A stretch of 64,000 nucleotides of DNA from Planctomycetota bacterium (GTDB lineage: Bacteria; Planctomycetota; Phycisphaerae; Phycisphaerales; UBA5793). Under the pieces are notes generated by a model that saw nothing but the letters and a program-made list of their open reading frames with translations, was not told the origin of the DNA and did not search any database. The position numbers and the translations under genes were made by a program. The stretch is from assembly GCA_013112555.1 (NCBI GenBank), contig JABFGK010000001.1:2330581-2394580 (forward strand), in the 5' to 3' direction. This document shows positions 46,337-56,404 of the stretch, piece after piece (position 1 is the first letter of the stretch; each line of letters starts with the position of its first letter).

Positions 46337-47848
46337 CTACCTCGGTTCGAGGGCCACCTCAAGAACCGTCGGATTCCCGTCAGCCTCAATCGTCACGTCA
46401 TGGCCTTGGGGCCGATAGCCGTCTGCGATAAACCCCATACGGTACTGACCGGGTGGCAGGAACAGGTCGTACCGCCCGAAGGTGGATTCACTTTGTGCCT
46501 GCTCGCGCAGAATTTCCGTGCCGATGGCGAATCGAATTCTGGCAGCGACCGGCATACCGGTGCTCGCGTCCGTCACATGGCCGTAGAGTGAAGCGGTGCG
46601 GCCGGCCATCTCCAGGATCCCCGGCCAGAGAGAGGCCGCCTCTGCGACCGCGCTGGAATATGACGGCTGAAACTCCCGGTGTGTCTCGATGAGGAAGCCG
46701 TGTGCGATACGGGCAAACACCTGCCACTGATAGTGCTCACCGTCGGCACTCGGTGGCCTGATACTCGCCCCATATCCCGAAGATCGTGCCAGGGCCGCGG
46801 CCTCACTCTCAAGATACCGGAACAGAGGGTGATTCCGGCAGCGATAGGCGTACAGCACTTCTCGACCGTATGAGTGATAGTCGATCACTCGTGAGAAGCG
46901 CTGATCAACGGACCAGAGCATCATGGTCTGCGTTTCACTCTCCGAGGCAGGCAACGGGCCTTTGTAGGTACTCGAATACGGGTCTGAACTGCCGGAGCAG
47001 GATGAATACCACCCGGACGGGTAGTTGCGGTTTTGATCGACGCCCACCGCCTGCTCAGGCAGGTACCGGACCCGGTTCTTCCTCCAGTAATTGTCACTGC
47101 TGAAAACGTAGGCGTACCCATCGGGGTTCCAGGTCGGAGCAATCCAGATTTCATGATTGTCCACAGCGTCGGTGACGGCCGGATCGATGCCGTAGAGCGA
47201 TGTGAGTTGCTCCATTGCGTACAAGCAGATGACCGGCGTGACGATTTCCCGGGCATGGTGATCGCCAACAATGAGCAATGCGCTTTCATCTTCATCCACA
47301 TTGACATTGTCAGAGATCCTGACGGCCCACAGGTGCCGGCCCTCATAGGTCGTCGGTGCCTGGTAGCGTTCGGTCAGATCGACTAACTCACAGATTGAGG
47401 GTTTGGCAGCGGCACAGTCGGCCATGGCAGCCAGAATCTCATCCAGGTCCAGGTACCCGGGCGGTACGCCGTCGATCAGGCCTTGCTCAGCAAGAATGTC
47501 ACGCAGGGGACGACCACGGTCCACGAGGGTGGCCTGCAGGTGCATCTGCGTGAGCGCGTCCAGCTCCTGCTGATTGACGATGAGGTCGATGGCACCGGCC
47601 GCTGCGCTGGTCGGCAGGACATCGAAACCGGCAGCCTCCAGTGTGAGAGCAAGATCCGGATGATCATCGGCCGGCAACCGCACCCGCATGAGGGTGGGCT
47701 CAGCGGGTGGATCCGGCGCTTGGGAAGCCGTTACCTGTGAGATGGCAGCGGGGTGTGAGAGACCGGACCAGATGAGAATCGTAGCGGCTGCAGACAGCAC
47801 AGACCCCTGCGCCATGCCTGCCGTAATACGTCGAGTTGACCTGTTCAC
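46337..47848 (-). CDS. Secreted M14 zinc carboxypeptidase with C-terminal regulatory-like domain
   Basis: 503 residues from the GTG at 47848, preferred because AAAGGA lies 5-6 nt upstream and a signal peptide follows (GSVLSAAATILIWSGL). After a propeptide-like segment the M14 domain shows the zinc site in GDHHAREIVTP (HxxE), NPDGYAY, the third zinc ligand in DYHSYGREVLY and the catalytic Glu region IETHREF. Residues about 410-503 are a carboxypeptidase-regulatory-like beta sandwich (LYGHVTDASTGMPVAARI). It probably removes C-terminal residues from extracellular peptides. Confidence 0.9.
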   Translation of the reverse strand: MNRSTRRITAGMAQGSVLSAAATILIWSGLSHPAAISQVTASQAPDPPAEPTLMRVRLPADDHPDLALTLEAAGFDVLPTSAAAGAIDLIVNQQELDALTQMHLQATLVDRGRPLRDILAEQGLIDGVPPGYLDLDEILAAMADCAAAKPSICELVDLTERYQAPTTYEGRHLWAVRISDNVNVDEDESALLIVGDHHAREIVTPVICLYAMEQLTSLYGIDPAVTDAVDNHEIWIAPTWNPDGYAYVFSSDNYWRKNRVRYLPEQAVGVDQNRNYPSGWYSSCSGSSDPYSSTYKGPLPASESETQTMMLWSVDQRFSRVIDYHSYGREVLYAYRCRNHPLFRYLESEAAALARSSGYGASIRPPSADGEHYQWQVFARIAHGFLIETHREFQPSYSSAVAEAASLWPGILEMAGRTASLYGHVTDASTGMPVAARIRFAIGTEILREQAQSESTFGRYDLFLPPGQYRMGFIADGYRPQGHDVTIEADGNPTVLEVALEPR

Positions 47849-48016
47849 AGTGATCCTTTCACGACTCGATACTGTCGATAGCATACAGAAAAAAGCGTGC
47901 AGGGGAGTCCGGAACATGGAGAGAGGGGAAAAAACTTCGGGCCAGAAGGCACCAATGGCCGTGATGCCTGGCTGTCTTGGCTGCCGAGCCGCCCCCCCCG
48001 GAATGCCGGGACTCTC

Positions 48017-48022
48017 TATAAT
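48017..48022 (+). promoter_or_regulatory. Possible -10 element very close to a start codon
   Basis: A consensus TATAAT ends 8 nt before the ATG of the Tat oxidoreductase gene, which has no ribosome binding site. If used, the transcript would start at or next to the ATG (leaderless). No clear -35 box is visible, so this is tentative. Confidence 0.35.
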
Positions 48023-48030
48023 GGCTCACC

Positions 48031-49416
48031 ATGACACACACATCACAGCACCGTTCTCAGGTCACCCGTCGCCGTTTCCTCCAGACCTCTGCTGCCTTCT
48101 CAGCCTGGGCGATGACGGCCTCATCGTACGCACGCATCATCGGCGCCAATGCTCGACTCAACGTCGCGTATATCGGGGTCGGGGGCATCGCATCCGGTCA
48201 GCACATCCCGCCGCTGGCCGGCTTCGGTGCCGGCTGCCCGTGCTATACCGATGCGGACACGAACCGCTGGGGCGCAGCCGCAGACCGCTGGTCTGAGGCA
48301 AAGGGCTATACCGACTACCGGAAGATGTACGACACGCACCACAAGGAGTTTGATGCCGTTATGGTGGGAACTCCCGACCATCACCACTATCCGGCCACCA
48401 TCATTGCCATGATGCACGGCAAACACGTGTATACCCAGAAGCCGTTGACGCATACGCCGTGGGAAGCGCGGCAGTTGGCACTGGCAATGAAGCGATACAA
48501 GGTGGCGACGCAGATGGGCAACCAGGGGCACGCGTCAGAGGAACTTCGCCAGACGATCGACTACCTGCGAGCCGGGGCCATCGGGAGTCTGGTCGAGGCC
48601 CATGTCTGGACGGATCGACCATGGTGGCGTCAGGGCCTGGCCCGCCCGGCCGGTGCCGAGGAGATACCCGCAAACATGGACTGGGATTCCTGGATCGGGC
48701 CGGCCCCGATGCGTCCTTATCGACACAACCCGGCCGACGGCTGGGGTGGGCTGTATCACCCGTTCAACTGGCGCGGCTGGTGGGACTTCGGTTGTGGGGC
48801 GCTGGGTGATATGGCCTGCCATGAAGTGGACCCGGTATTCTGGGCGATGAGGCCGGGCTACCCGACGTCAATCGAGTTGATCGGCTGCGAGCCGATCGGC
48901 GATGGGGAGATGTACACGAAGGCGAGCACCGTCAAGTTTGAATACCCGGCCACGGCGCTCCGCCCGGGGTTTGCCTTGTTGTGGCACGAAGGCGGCCGCA
49001 AGCCGGACCGACCGGATGAACTTGATGAAGGGACGGAGTTATCAAATCAGGGCGCGTTGTACATCGGGACCGAAGGCAAGATGATCTGCCTGCCGCACGC
49101 AAAGGCACCGCCGCGTTTGCTCCCTCAGGCTCGGCACGAGGAATACGGCAAACCGGAGCAGCAAATTGCGCGCTCAGAAGGCCATCACAAGGAGTGGTAC
49201 AGTGCGTGCATCGAAGAGAAGCCGTATGACCACCCCAAAAGCAACTTCGAATACGCCGGCCCGTTTACGGAATCGATGCTGCTCGGCTGTATCGCCCAGA
49301 AGGTCGGCGGCCGGCTTGAATACGACGCCAAGGCGATGCGGTTTACCAACAATGATGACGCGAACCAGTATGTTTCGAAGACGTACCGCGACGGCTGGGA
49401 GTTCAAGATGGGGTGA
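48031..49416 (+). CDS. Tat-exported Gfo/Idh/MocA family oxidoreductase
   Basis: 461 residues. The twin-arginine signal is TRRRFLQTSAAF. The NAD(P)-binding start is LNVAYIGVGGIASG, then AVMVGTPDHHHYPATI and TQKPLTHTPWEARQL, where the usual EKP Glu is replaced by Gln. The C-terminal domain has WWDFGCGALGDMACHEVDPVFW. It is a paralogue of the gene at 14763-16109. No ribosome binding site is seen, but a TATAAT stands 8 nt before the ATG. The integrase relic follows directly after its stop. Substrate unknown, probably a sugar derivative. Confidence 0.88.
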   Translation: MTHTSQHRSQVTRRRFLQTSAAFSAWAMTASSYARIIGANARLNVAYIGVGGIASGQHIPPLAGFGAGCPCYTDADTNRWGAAADRWSEAKGYTDYRKMYDTHHKEFDAVMVGTPDHHHYPATIIAMMHGKHVYTQKPLTHTPWEARQLALAMKRYKVATQMGNQGHASEELRQTIDYLRAGAIGSLVEAHVWTDRPWWRQGLARPAGAEEIPANMDWDSWIGPAPMRPYRHNPADGWGGLYHPFNWRGWWDFGCGALGDMACHEVDPVFWAMRPGYPTSIELIGCEPIGDGEMYTKASTVKFEYPATALRPGFALLWHEGGRKPDRPDELDEGTELSNQGALYIGTEGKMICLPHAKAPPRLLPQARHEEYGKPEQQIARSEGHHKEWYSACIEEKPYDHPKSNFEYAGPFTESMLLGCIAQKVGGRLEYDAKAMRFTNNDDANQYVSKTYRDGWEFKMG

Positions 49417-50062
<646 letters not shown>

Positions 50063-50079
50063 AGCCAGGATTCCGGCCC

Positions 50080-50085
50080 ATTATA
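50080..50085 (-). promoter_or_regulatory. Promoter -10 box of tRNA-Gly
   Basis: A perfect TATAAT on the minus strand, preceded by TGC, ends 17 nt before the tRNA 5' end. The -35 region is poor, so it may act as an extended -10 promoter. The rest of the 308-bp gap before the molybdopterin gene shows nothing recognisable. Confidence 0.7.
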
Positions 50086-50370
50086 GCAGGTTTGACCGCC
50101 AATCCATCTCATTCCCTTCCCGCAAGAGACTGGCCGGCTCGCTGACATGCCAGCACTGGCGCAGTGACGAGAGCATCCCCCCGCTCTTCATTCCCCTGCA
50201 ACCTCTCACCCCTCCCCCGCCTATGATGATTATAGGACGTCAGCGATCGAAGCGTGCGAGGGAGGGCAGGTCAGACATCAGGTCTGACTGTGCTGGGCCG
50301 GTTCAGGTGGTCGTTTACAGGAGGTCAGGGGAAAGAGACGTACTCAGAGCCAGAGGGAGGGCCGATCACG

Positions 50371-51480
50371 ATGCGTCTCAACAACAAGACTCACACTACC
50401 GGCAGTGCAGATTCTGCCCACTGCCCGTATCTGCGCATCGGTGTCACGACACGCTGCAACTACGATTGCCGATACTGTCCCTCTGTGCCCACCGATTCGC
50501 CGCCTTCCGTCGTGCGGGCGGCGACCTGCACCTCGCGCCCATCATCGCCCGAGGACCCCGATCAGGTGCTCACTGACGAGGATATCACAACGATCATCAG
50601 GGCAGCAACCTGTGCCACCGCCGGCGTGCGCAAAGTCCGTCTTGCCGGCGGGGAGCCGACACAGCGACCCGGCCTTGACCGACTGGTGGCTGCCATCAGC
50701 CGGATTGATCCCATTTCCCACGTCTGCATGACGACGAACGGCACAACGCTAGGTGACCACATTCACGACCTGATCAGGGCAGGCCTGAACTCACTGAACT
50801 TGAGAGTGTGGTCACTCATGCCGAACCGCTATGAAGCCCTGACCGGTGGCGGCAGCCTGAGCGTTGCGCTGGCCGGCCTCGATGCAGCCCAGGCAGCCGG
50901 GCTGACGGATGTTCACGTGACCGTGCCCGTCGTCCGAGGGGAGAACGACGACGAAATCGAGTCCTTCGTCAACCTGGCCGTGTGGCGATCCATCACCGTC
51001 CGGTTCATGGAACATGACACGCCGCTCGCTGTTGGAGCACCGGGTGCTGTGACCGCGCAGGAGATACAGGACCGGATCCTCAGTCAGCATACGTTGGAGA
51101 CGATTTCCCAACCGGCACTCGGCGGGCCGGCACGGGTGTACTCGGTTGATCGCGGTGCCGGTCGAGTCGAGATCAGTACGTGTCTGAGCCGCCCCCCCTG
51201 TTGGCGCTGCAATCGACTTGATGTCAGCCACGACGGTTTCTTGCGCGCCTGCCCGCTGCGCCCCTTCGTCATTGACCTGAAGCCCCTGCTGGAACACCGG
51301 GATGCATCGTCGCTGCTGGAACAGGCATTTGAAGATGCGCTGTGGGAGAAGAAGCAGGTTCGCCCCTTCACACAGAACCGGGGCCTGTCCGATGCCGGTC
51401 CTGCCACTCGCGAGCCTGTACACGAGGTGAAGCCGCCAATCGTCACTCGGCTGGATCGAACTCCGGTCGGCGGGCCGTAG
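50371..51480 (+). CDS. moaA: GTP 3',8-cyclase MoaA (radical SAM)
   Basis: 369 residues from the ATG at 50371, where GGAGGG lies 9 nt upstream. First step of molybdenum cofactor synthesis. The N-terminal radical SAM cluster motif is CNYDCRYC and the SAM-binding GGEP box is present (RLAGGEPTQRPGLDRL). The C-terminal second cluster keeps C-x2-C-x13-C (CWRCNRLDVSHDGFLRAC), the MoaA hallmark. Differences: an insertion after the first cluster (about residues 38-65), and a long tail ending VGGP rather than the usual terminal GG. No other moa or moe genes are nearby. It is convergent with the methyltransferase, 7 nt apart. Confidence 0.82.
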   Translation: MRLNNKTHTTGSADSAHCPYLRIGVTTRCNYDCRYCPSVPTDSPPSVVRAATCTSRPSSPEDPDQVLTDEDITTIIRAATCATAGVRKVRLAGGEPTQRPGLDRLVAAISRIDPISHVCMTTNGTTLGDHIHDLIRAGLNSLNLRVWSLMPNRYEALTGGGSLSVALAGLDAAQAAGLTDVHVTVPVVRGENDDEIESFVNLAVWRSITVRFMEHDTPLAVGAPGAVTAQEIQDRILSQHTLETISQPALGGPARVYSVDRGAGRVEISTCLSRPPCWRCNRLDVSHDGFLRACPLRPFVIDLKPLLEHRDASSLLEQAFEDALWEKKQVRPFTQNRGLSDAGPATREPVHEVKPPIVTRLDRTPVGGP

Positions 51481-51487
51481 ACGTTGA

Positions 51488-52312
51488 TTATATGTCGCCG
51501 CGATCGTTCCGCGCCTCTGCCAGTCGACGCCTGGCAATGGTTACCGCGTCTTGCCCGATATCACAGCCGAGCCATCGGCGGCCGGTGCGGCAGGCGGCCA
51601 CGAGCGTCGTACCACTGCCACAGAAGAAGTCGGCCACGATCCCACCGGATGGTGAACACGCTTTGACGAGCATCTCCAGCAGCCGCAGCGGCTTTTGGGT
51701 CGGGTAGCCGGTCCGCTCGGCTGCCATGTTGTTGATGGCCGGTATGTCAAGAACATCGGTCGCCTTTTTCGGTCGCCCGTTCATCCGCACGCTCGTTGAA
51801 GGGACCATCGGTGGCTCGAAGTGGTAGGCCCCCGTTCGTCCGTAGAACAGAATGTCATCGTGTTTGCGGGCAAAGCGTCGGGTGCTTGATCCGCCGAGTC
51901 CGTAGGCCCAGATCAGGTGGTTGACGAAAGAGTCCGGCCCGAACACGTCATCCAATAGTGCTCGGACGTGGTGAGACGTGCGCCAATCGCAGTGTACGAG
52001 TATGCAGCCCGAATGCTTGAGCAATCCTCGGATCAGTTCAATCCGAGGCCTGAGAAACTGCACATAGTGTTCGGGCGAATCCCACCGATCTGAGAATGAG
52101 CCGGCTTCTGCCTGTTGGCGCGCCCCGGTGTTGAACGGTGGGTCAATGTAGGCAAGGTCAATCCCTGCCCCGAACTGAACCGGGGAATCCTGTGAGTCGG
52201 GGCCTAAGGCACTTGAGGATTCTGACAGGGCAGTCAGCAGTTCCAGGCAGTCACACCTGATGACATAGTCATTGGAGACGCTGAGCCTGCTGATAAGATT
52301 CGCGGCATCCAT
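51488..52312 (-). CDS. Orphan DNA methyltransferase (beta-class, N4/N6-amino)
   Basis: 274 residues. The catalytic motif IV DPPFNTG comes near the N-terminus (about residue 57) and the SAM-binding motif I DFFCGSGTT near the C-terminus (about 232). This order is the beta class. QKPLRLLEMLVKACS precedes motif I as usual. It methylates adenine N6 or cytosine N4 in an unknown short site chosen by the central region. There is no restriction enzyme or specificity gene next to it, so it is an orphan that may serve regulation or be a relic of a restriction system. Confidence 0.88.
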   Translation of the reverse strand: MDAANLISRLSVSNDYVIRCDCLELLTALSESSSALGPDSQDSPVQFGAGIDLAYIDPPFNTGARQQAEAGSFSDRWDSPEHYVQFLRPRIELIRGLLKHSGCILVHCDWRTSHHVRALLDDVFGPDSFVNHLIWAYGLGGSSTRRFARKHDDILFYGRTGAYHFEPPMVPSTSVRMNGRPKKATDVLDIPAINNMAAERTGYPTQKPLRLLEMLVKACSPSGGIVADFFCGSGTTLVAACRTGRRWLGCDIGQDAVTIARRRLAEARNDRGDI

Positions 52313-52342
52313 TGAACAGAGGCGATCCTGTGCGTGTGAGTG

Positions 52343-52810
52343 TTAATGGTGATCGTCATGCCCGTGGGCATGGGGCGGATCGGCCGGCTCGGGGCCCTTC
52401 ATCACGACGGCTGCAGACCCGAGGACAATCGCCAACAGGAACAGCACAGCAGCACCGATGACAACGGGCCCGTACCAGGCTGGGGCTTCGTGTACCGCCA
52501 ATGCATCGGCCCGCGCTGCCTCTGCCCCGCCATGTTCGCCTTCTGCTCCGCTGTGGCCGGCTGAGTCGGTTGCATGCGCTTCTGATTCTTCATCATGCCC
52601 GGGCTCGCTCTGTTCATGCCCGGGGTCCTGTTCCGGTACTGCCTCGTGGTTCGTTTGCTGCTCGTCGTGCTGGAACCCGGCCGTGACCAATGCGCCCGAG
52701 GCACTCAGAATCCTGGCCGGGACGGGCCTCGTGCCTGCGAGGGCGTGTTTCCCCAGTACGACCAGTGATACGGCACACACGATCCACCACACACTACTTG
52801 TCCGATACAT
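52343..52810 (-). CDS. His/Glu-rich single-pass protein, possible metal binding
   Basis: 155 residues from the ATG at 52810, with AAGGA 8 nt upstream. A signal peptide (SVWWIVCAVSLVVLGKHALAG) leads to an extracytoplasmic segment packed with His, Glu and Asp (about 46-100; HDEQQTNHE, HEQSEPGHDEESEAHA). One membrane helix follows (YGPVVIGAAVLFLLAIVLGS) and a short cytoplasmic His tail HAHGHDDHH. The composition suggests binding of Zn, Ni, Cu or Co on both sides of the membrane. I do not recognise a family, and the neighbours (methyltransferase, UDP-glucose dehydrogenase) give no hint. Confidence 0.6.
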   Translation of the reverse strand: MYRTSSVWWIVCAVSLVVLGKHALAGTRPVPARILSASGALVTAGFQHDEQQTNHEAVPEQDPGHEQSEPGHDEESEAHATDSAGHSGAEGEHGGAEAARADALAVHEAPAWYGPVVIGAAVLFLLAIVLGSAAVVMKGPEPADPPHAHGHDDHH

Positions 52811-52908
52811 GTTGCTGTTCCTTGTCGCTCTGTCAGTCCGGTGTCGTGCCATGTAGTTGCACGAGCCACGTCTGAAATGGCAGGGCTGCCGGGTAAGCAG
52901 GCCGTCTC

Positions 52909-54252
52909 TCACTCGGCCTCGGTCGGCTCGATGGGATGACGCCCGATCGAGATGTATGTGAATCCCATGTCGGCCAGGTGGGGACGGCGATACAGATTCC
53001 GCCCGTCGAAGATGAGCGGCGACTGCAGCGAGGCCCGCAGCAGGTCGAAATCGGGATTCTTGAACTCGTCCCAATCCGTGCAGATGATCAAGGCATCGGC
53101 ATCTTCTGCACACTCATACATGTCATTGCAGATTTCAAGATTGTTCAGATTCAAGGCAGCCACGTTTGCTCCAGCCACTCGATCATACGCTTTGACCGAG
53201 GCACCTTGCTCGGTCATCCACCGCACGAGGTCGATTGCCGGCGCCTCTCTGATGTCATCGGTTCGCGGTTTGAAAGCCAGGCCCCAGACGGCAAAGGTCT
53301 TGCCTGACAGCGATCCGTCGAAACGAGCCATGATCTTGTTGAAGAACCGCTGGCGCTGATCCTGGTTGACGTCGTGGACGGCGCGCAGCAGTTTTGTTTC
53401 AAACCCGGCCTCAGAGCCCATCGAAATACAGGCCAGCGTATCCTTGGGGAAGCATGACCCCCCGTAGCCGAGGCCTGGAAACAGGAACTGATTCCCAATC
53501 CGGTGATCCGAGCACATGCCCACCCGCACCTGAGAGATGTTGGCACCGTACTGCTCACACAGGTGGGCAATCTCATTAATAAAGGAGATCTTGGTCGCGA
53601 GCATGGCGTTCGAGGCGTACTTGACCATTTCGCTCGATCGAATGTCCATGATGTAGATCGGATTGCCCTGCCGAACGAAGGGATCGTAGAGATCCTTCAT
53701 CAGTTCGGCGACTTCATCAGTCTCCACACCACAGACCACTCGGTCGGGTCGGTTGAAGTCGTTGACCGCGTCGCCTTCCTTCAGGAACTCAGGGTTGTTG
53801 GCCACATGAAATGGGGCATCTGTATGCTGACGAATCGTGGCCTGCACCATATGGGTGGTTCCGACCGGCACCGTCGACTTCACCACGATGGTCTTGGGGG
53901 GCTGGTCCGGCCCGAGCGTGTCGATGACCTGTGCAATGTCTTTGGCCGCCTGCTTCACGTAGCACAGGTTGGCATGTCCCTCTTCGTCGGACGGCGTGCC
54001 GACACAGATGAAGATGATTTGGGCGTTGGCATAGGCCTCAGTCTTGTCGGACATGAAGGCCAGTCGGCCGACCGCCACATTCCGCTTGATAAGTTCCTCC
54101 AGACCCGGCTCGAAGATCGGCACTTCCCCACGGTTCAACATGGCGATCTTGGCCTCATCAACATCGAGGCACTTGACCTTGTTGCCGGTGTTTGCAAAGC
54201 ACGTTCCGGTGACAAGGCCGACGTACCCGGTCCCAACCATCGTCAACTTCAT
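52909..54252 (-). CDS. ugd: UDP-glucose 6-dehydrogenase
   Basis: 447 residues from the ATG at 54252, with AAGGAAG 7 nt upstream; the frame opens further but that part is unlike the family. It oxidises UDP-glucose twice with NAD+ to UDP-glucuronate for extracellular polysaccharide. The Rossmann motif is LTMVGTGYVGLVTGTCFA. The active-site Cys lies in FPGLGYGGSCFPKDT. KTIVVKSTVPVGTT and AVWGLAFKPRTDDIREAP are further family blocks. It is divergent from the SpoIIE-type gene; the 334-bp gap between them shows no recognisable element. Confidence 0.95.
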   Translation of the reverse strand: MKLTMVGTGYVGLVTGTCFANTGNKVKCLDVDEAKIAMLNRGEVPIFEPGLEELIKRNVAVGRLAFMSDKTEAYANAQIIFICVGTPSDEEGHANLCYVKQAAKDIAQVIDTLGPDQPPKTIVVKSTVPVGTTHMVQATIRQHTDAPFHVANNPEFLKEGDAVNDFNRPDRVVCGVETDEVAELMKDLYDPFVRQGNPIYIMDIRSSEMVKYASNAMLATKISFINEIAHLCEQYGANISQVRVGMCSDHRIGNQFLFPGLGYGGSCFPKDTLACISMGSEAGFETKLLRAVHDVNQDQRQRFFNKIMARFDGSLSGKTFAVWGLAFKPRTDDIREAPAIDLVRWMTEQGASVKAYDRVAGANVAALNLNNLEICNDMYECAEDADALIICTDWDEFKNPDFDLLRASLQSPLIFDGRNLYRRPHLADMGFTYISIGRHPIEPTEAE

Positions 54253-54586
54253 CTGTACACTTCCTTCTTCGCTTTCAATCCTGTCAAACCCGCCGGCACG
54301 GAAGGGCCGGTGGGTCGATCCCGACGGCATGGCACGGAGTCGCCCTGCAGGCCATTCTACGCAGAAAAGAGCAACCATTCGGTCTGACTCCGAGTCCACC
54401 GGACTGAGCCAGACAGCCAATCCGGACCCACTAGGGCCGACTATAACCCCGGCATCACCTGAATTCGACTTGTGACGGCAGACAGAACCGTGGCAATCGC
54501 CGTTGCGACGTATCCCCCGGCCTACCATCAGGACCATATTTCAACCCAGCCCGACCCGGACCCCATACACCAGCCACGGCTTCCCC

Positions 54587-56231
54587 ATGACAGACTCCCC
54601 AGACAGCATCACCGCACCCGAACACGGGTCAGCGTGCGCCCGCACCGTTCGGACCGACTCAATCCGACTGCTACTCAAGGAGTTAGCCGATCGTACGGGG
54701 ATTGCCTGCCAATTCGATGCGACGACGGGCTCGAGGGTCTCGGGGGTACCGGTGGAATCGAACGGGACGGTCATCGGCTCTCTGTCATGGGATTGCTCCC
54801 ATCCCCCCCCACCCCCCCCCGCTGAGACGCCTGATGCCCTGACCGGAGATTCTGCCCGGGTTTTGGCAGGGCTCGCTGTCCTGATCGGCGGGTTTGCCGG
54901 ACTGCAGGACACGATGCAGCTTCGGCTGGCCGAGCTGAACGCCGTCTACCATGTCTCTTCGCAGCTGAACATCTCTGATGATGTGACAATTCTGCTCAGT
55001 TCTGCGCTTGAGACTGTATCTGAGGTGATGGGCGTCGACGCGGCTGCCATTCGGCTGATGGACGTGCAGACCAATGAATTGGTGGTCAAGGCCTGGATCA
55101 ATCTGAGGGATTCGTACTTTGACAAAGGTCCGGTCCTTGCCGGCGACAGTGAGTTTGATACCAGGGCACTCTCCGGTGAAGTCGTCTACGTTGAGGATCT
55201 GCAGACGGACCCACGGGTGCGGTACCCGGATCTGGTCAAGGCCGAGGGCCTGCGCAGCCTGCTGAACATGGGGCTGCTCAGTCGGGGGAAGCCGGTCGGG
55301 GTCATGCGACTGTACACCCGACGTGTCCGGCACTTCAGCGATTTTGACCTCAGACTGCTGAAGGCAGCGGCCCAGTTGGTTGCGACAGCCATCGAGAATC
55401 GGACGTTGCTCGACCAGCGCCGGGCTGCCCGGACGTTTCAACGGCAACTGAGCCTTGCTTCAAGCGTGCAGCGTCGTCTTCTACCCCAGGAGATGCCGGT
55501 CGTCCCCGGACTCGACATTGCCGCCCGCTGTCTGCCGTCGCTTGAATTGTCCGGCGACTTTTTTCGACTTCATTGACCACGCGCCGGTCGATGACCCGCT
55601 GCTTGGCATCACCATCGGTGACGTGGTGGGCAAAGGCGTCCCGGCGGCGTTGCATATGGCCTCGATCCGCGGTGCCCTTCGCGCGCACGCACTGCATCTG
55701 ATTGAGCCGGCTCACGTCGTGTTTGAAACGAACCAGGCCATGGTGCACGACACCCGGCAGCACGAGTTCTCCACGTTGTGGTACTGCAGTATTAACTTGA
55801 AGAGCTGGCTGATGACCTACTGCAATGCCGGGCATGAGCCGCCCATCGTCTGCCGGCCGAATGACGAACACGATGCCCCCGATTCTCACATGAAACCGGA
55901 ACACTTCACATTCAGCGAGTTGTCTGAAGGCGGGATGGTGCTGGGGGTTGAGGCGGATCATGAATACGGGCACGGGACGTTTCAATGTCGGGCAGGAGAC
56001 ACGCTCATTGCGTTCAGCGACGGGCTGACAGAAGCACCGAATTTCGACGGCGAACAATTCGGCCGCAGCCGAATCACGCGTGCTGTCCTTGATGTGCTGC
56101 AGGTCAACCCGACAGCCCCGGCGGTGGACATTCTCAATCACGTGCTCTGGGAAGCCCGGCGTTTCGTCGGGTTCAATGAGCAATCTGACGATATCACGCT
56201 CGTGGTGATTCGCTTCATGAATCGGCACTGA
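54587..56231 (+). pseudogene. GAF-SpoIIE (RsbU-type) protein phosphatase, frameshifted at a T-run
   Basis: Residues about 105-300 form a GAF sensor domain (VSSQLNISDDVTILL, DAAAIRLMD, LRSLLNMGLL). It is followed by a coiled linker and the start of the PP2C/SpoIIE phosphatase (LPQEMPVVPGLDIAARC). At SGDFF the frame breaks: six Ts at 55559-55564, where five would continue into DFIDHAP and GDVVGKGVPAALHMA. The other catalytic block GDTLIAFSDGLTEAPN and the end ITLVVIRFMNRH are in the second frame. Such proteins dephosphorylate anti-anti-sigma factors in stress switching. Sequencing error at the homopolymer is likely; otherwise a phase-variable or dead gene. Confidence 0.85.
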
Positions 56232-56291
56232 TATCGCATTCTGTCAATCGGCATGGGCTTTAGCGAATGGGCTGCTCTCGCGCCATCGAAC

Positions 56292-56329
56292 AAAAAAAAG
56301 AAGCAGGCCACCAGATGGGTGGCCTGCTG
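56292..56329 (-). terminator. Strong intrinsic terminator of the secreted repeat protein
   Basis: A perfect 11-bp stem (56302-56312 with 56319-56329, arm AGCAGGCCACC) and a 6-nt loop. On the minus strand it is followed by TTCTTTTTTTT. It ends the minus-strand gene at 56405 and may also stop the phosphatase transcript from the left. Confidence 0.85.
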
Positions 56330-56404
56330 TCTGGACTATCTTGCACATGATGGGACCGGGCCTGGCGCGATACGAACGCCGCCCGGAAAGCCATCGTGCT
56401 CAGG

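Noticed and set aside
50063-50370. Molybdenum cofactor riboswitch before moaA
   Set aside because: No extended conserved helices could be recognised by eye, and the region mainly holds the tRNA promoter.
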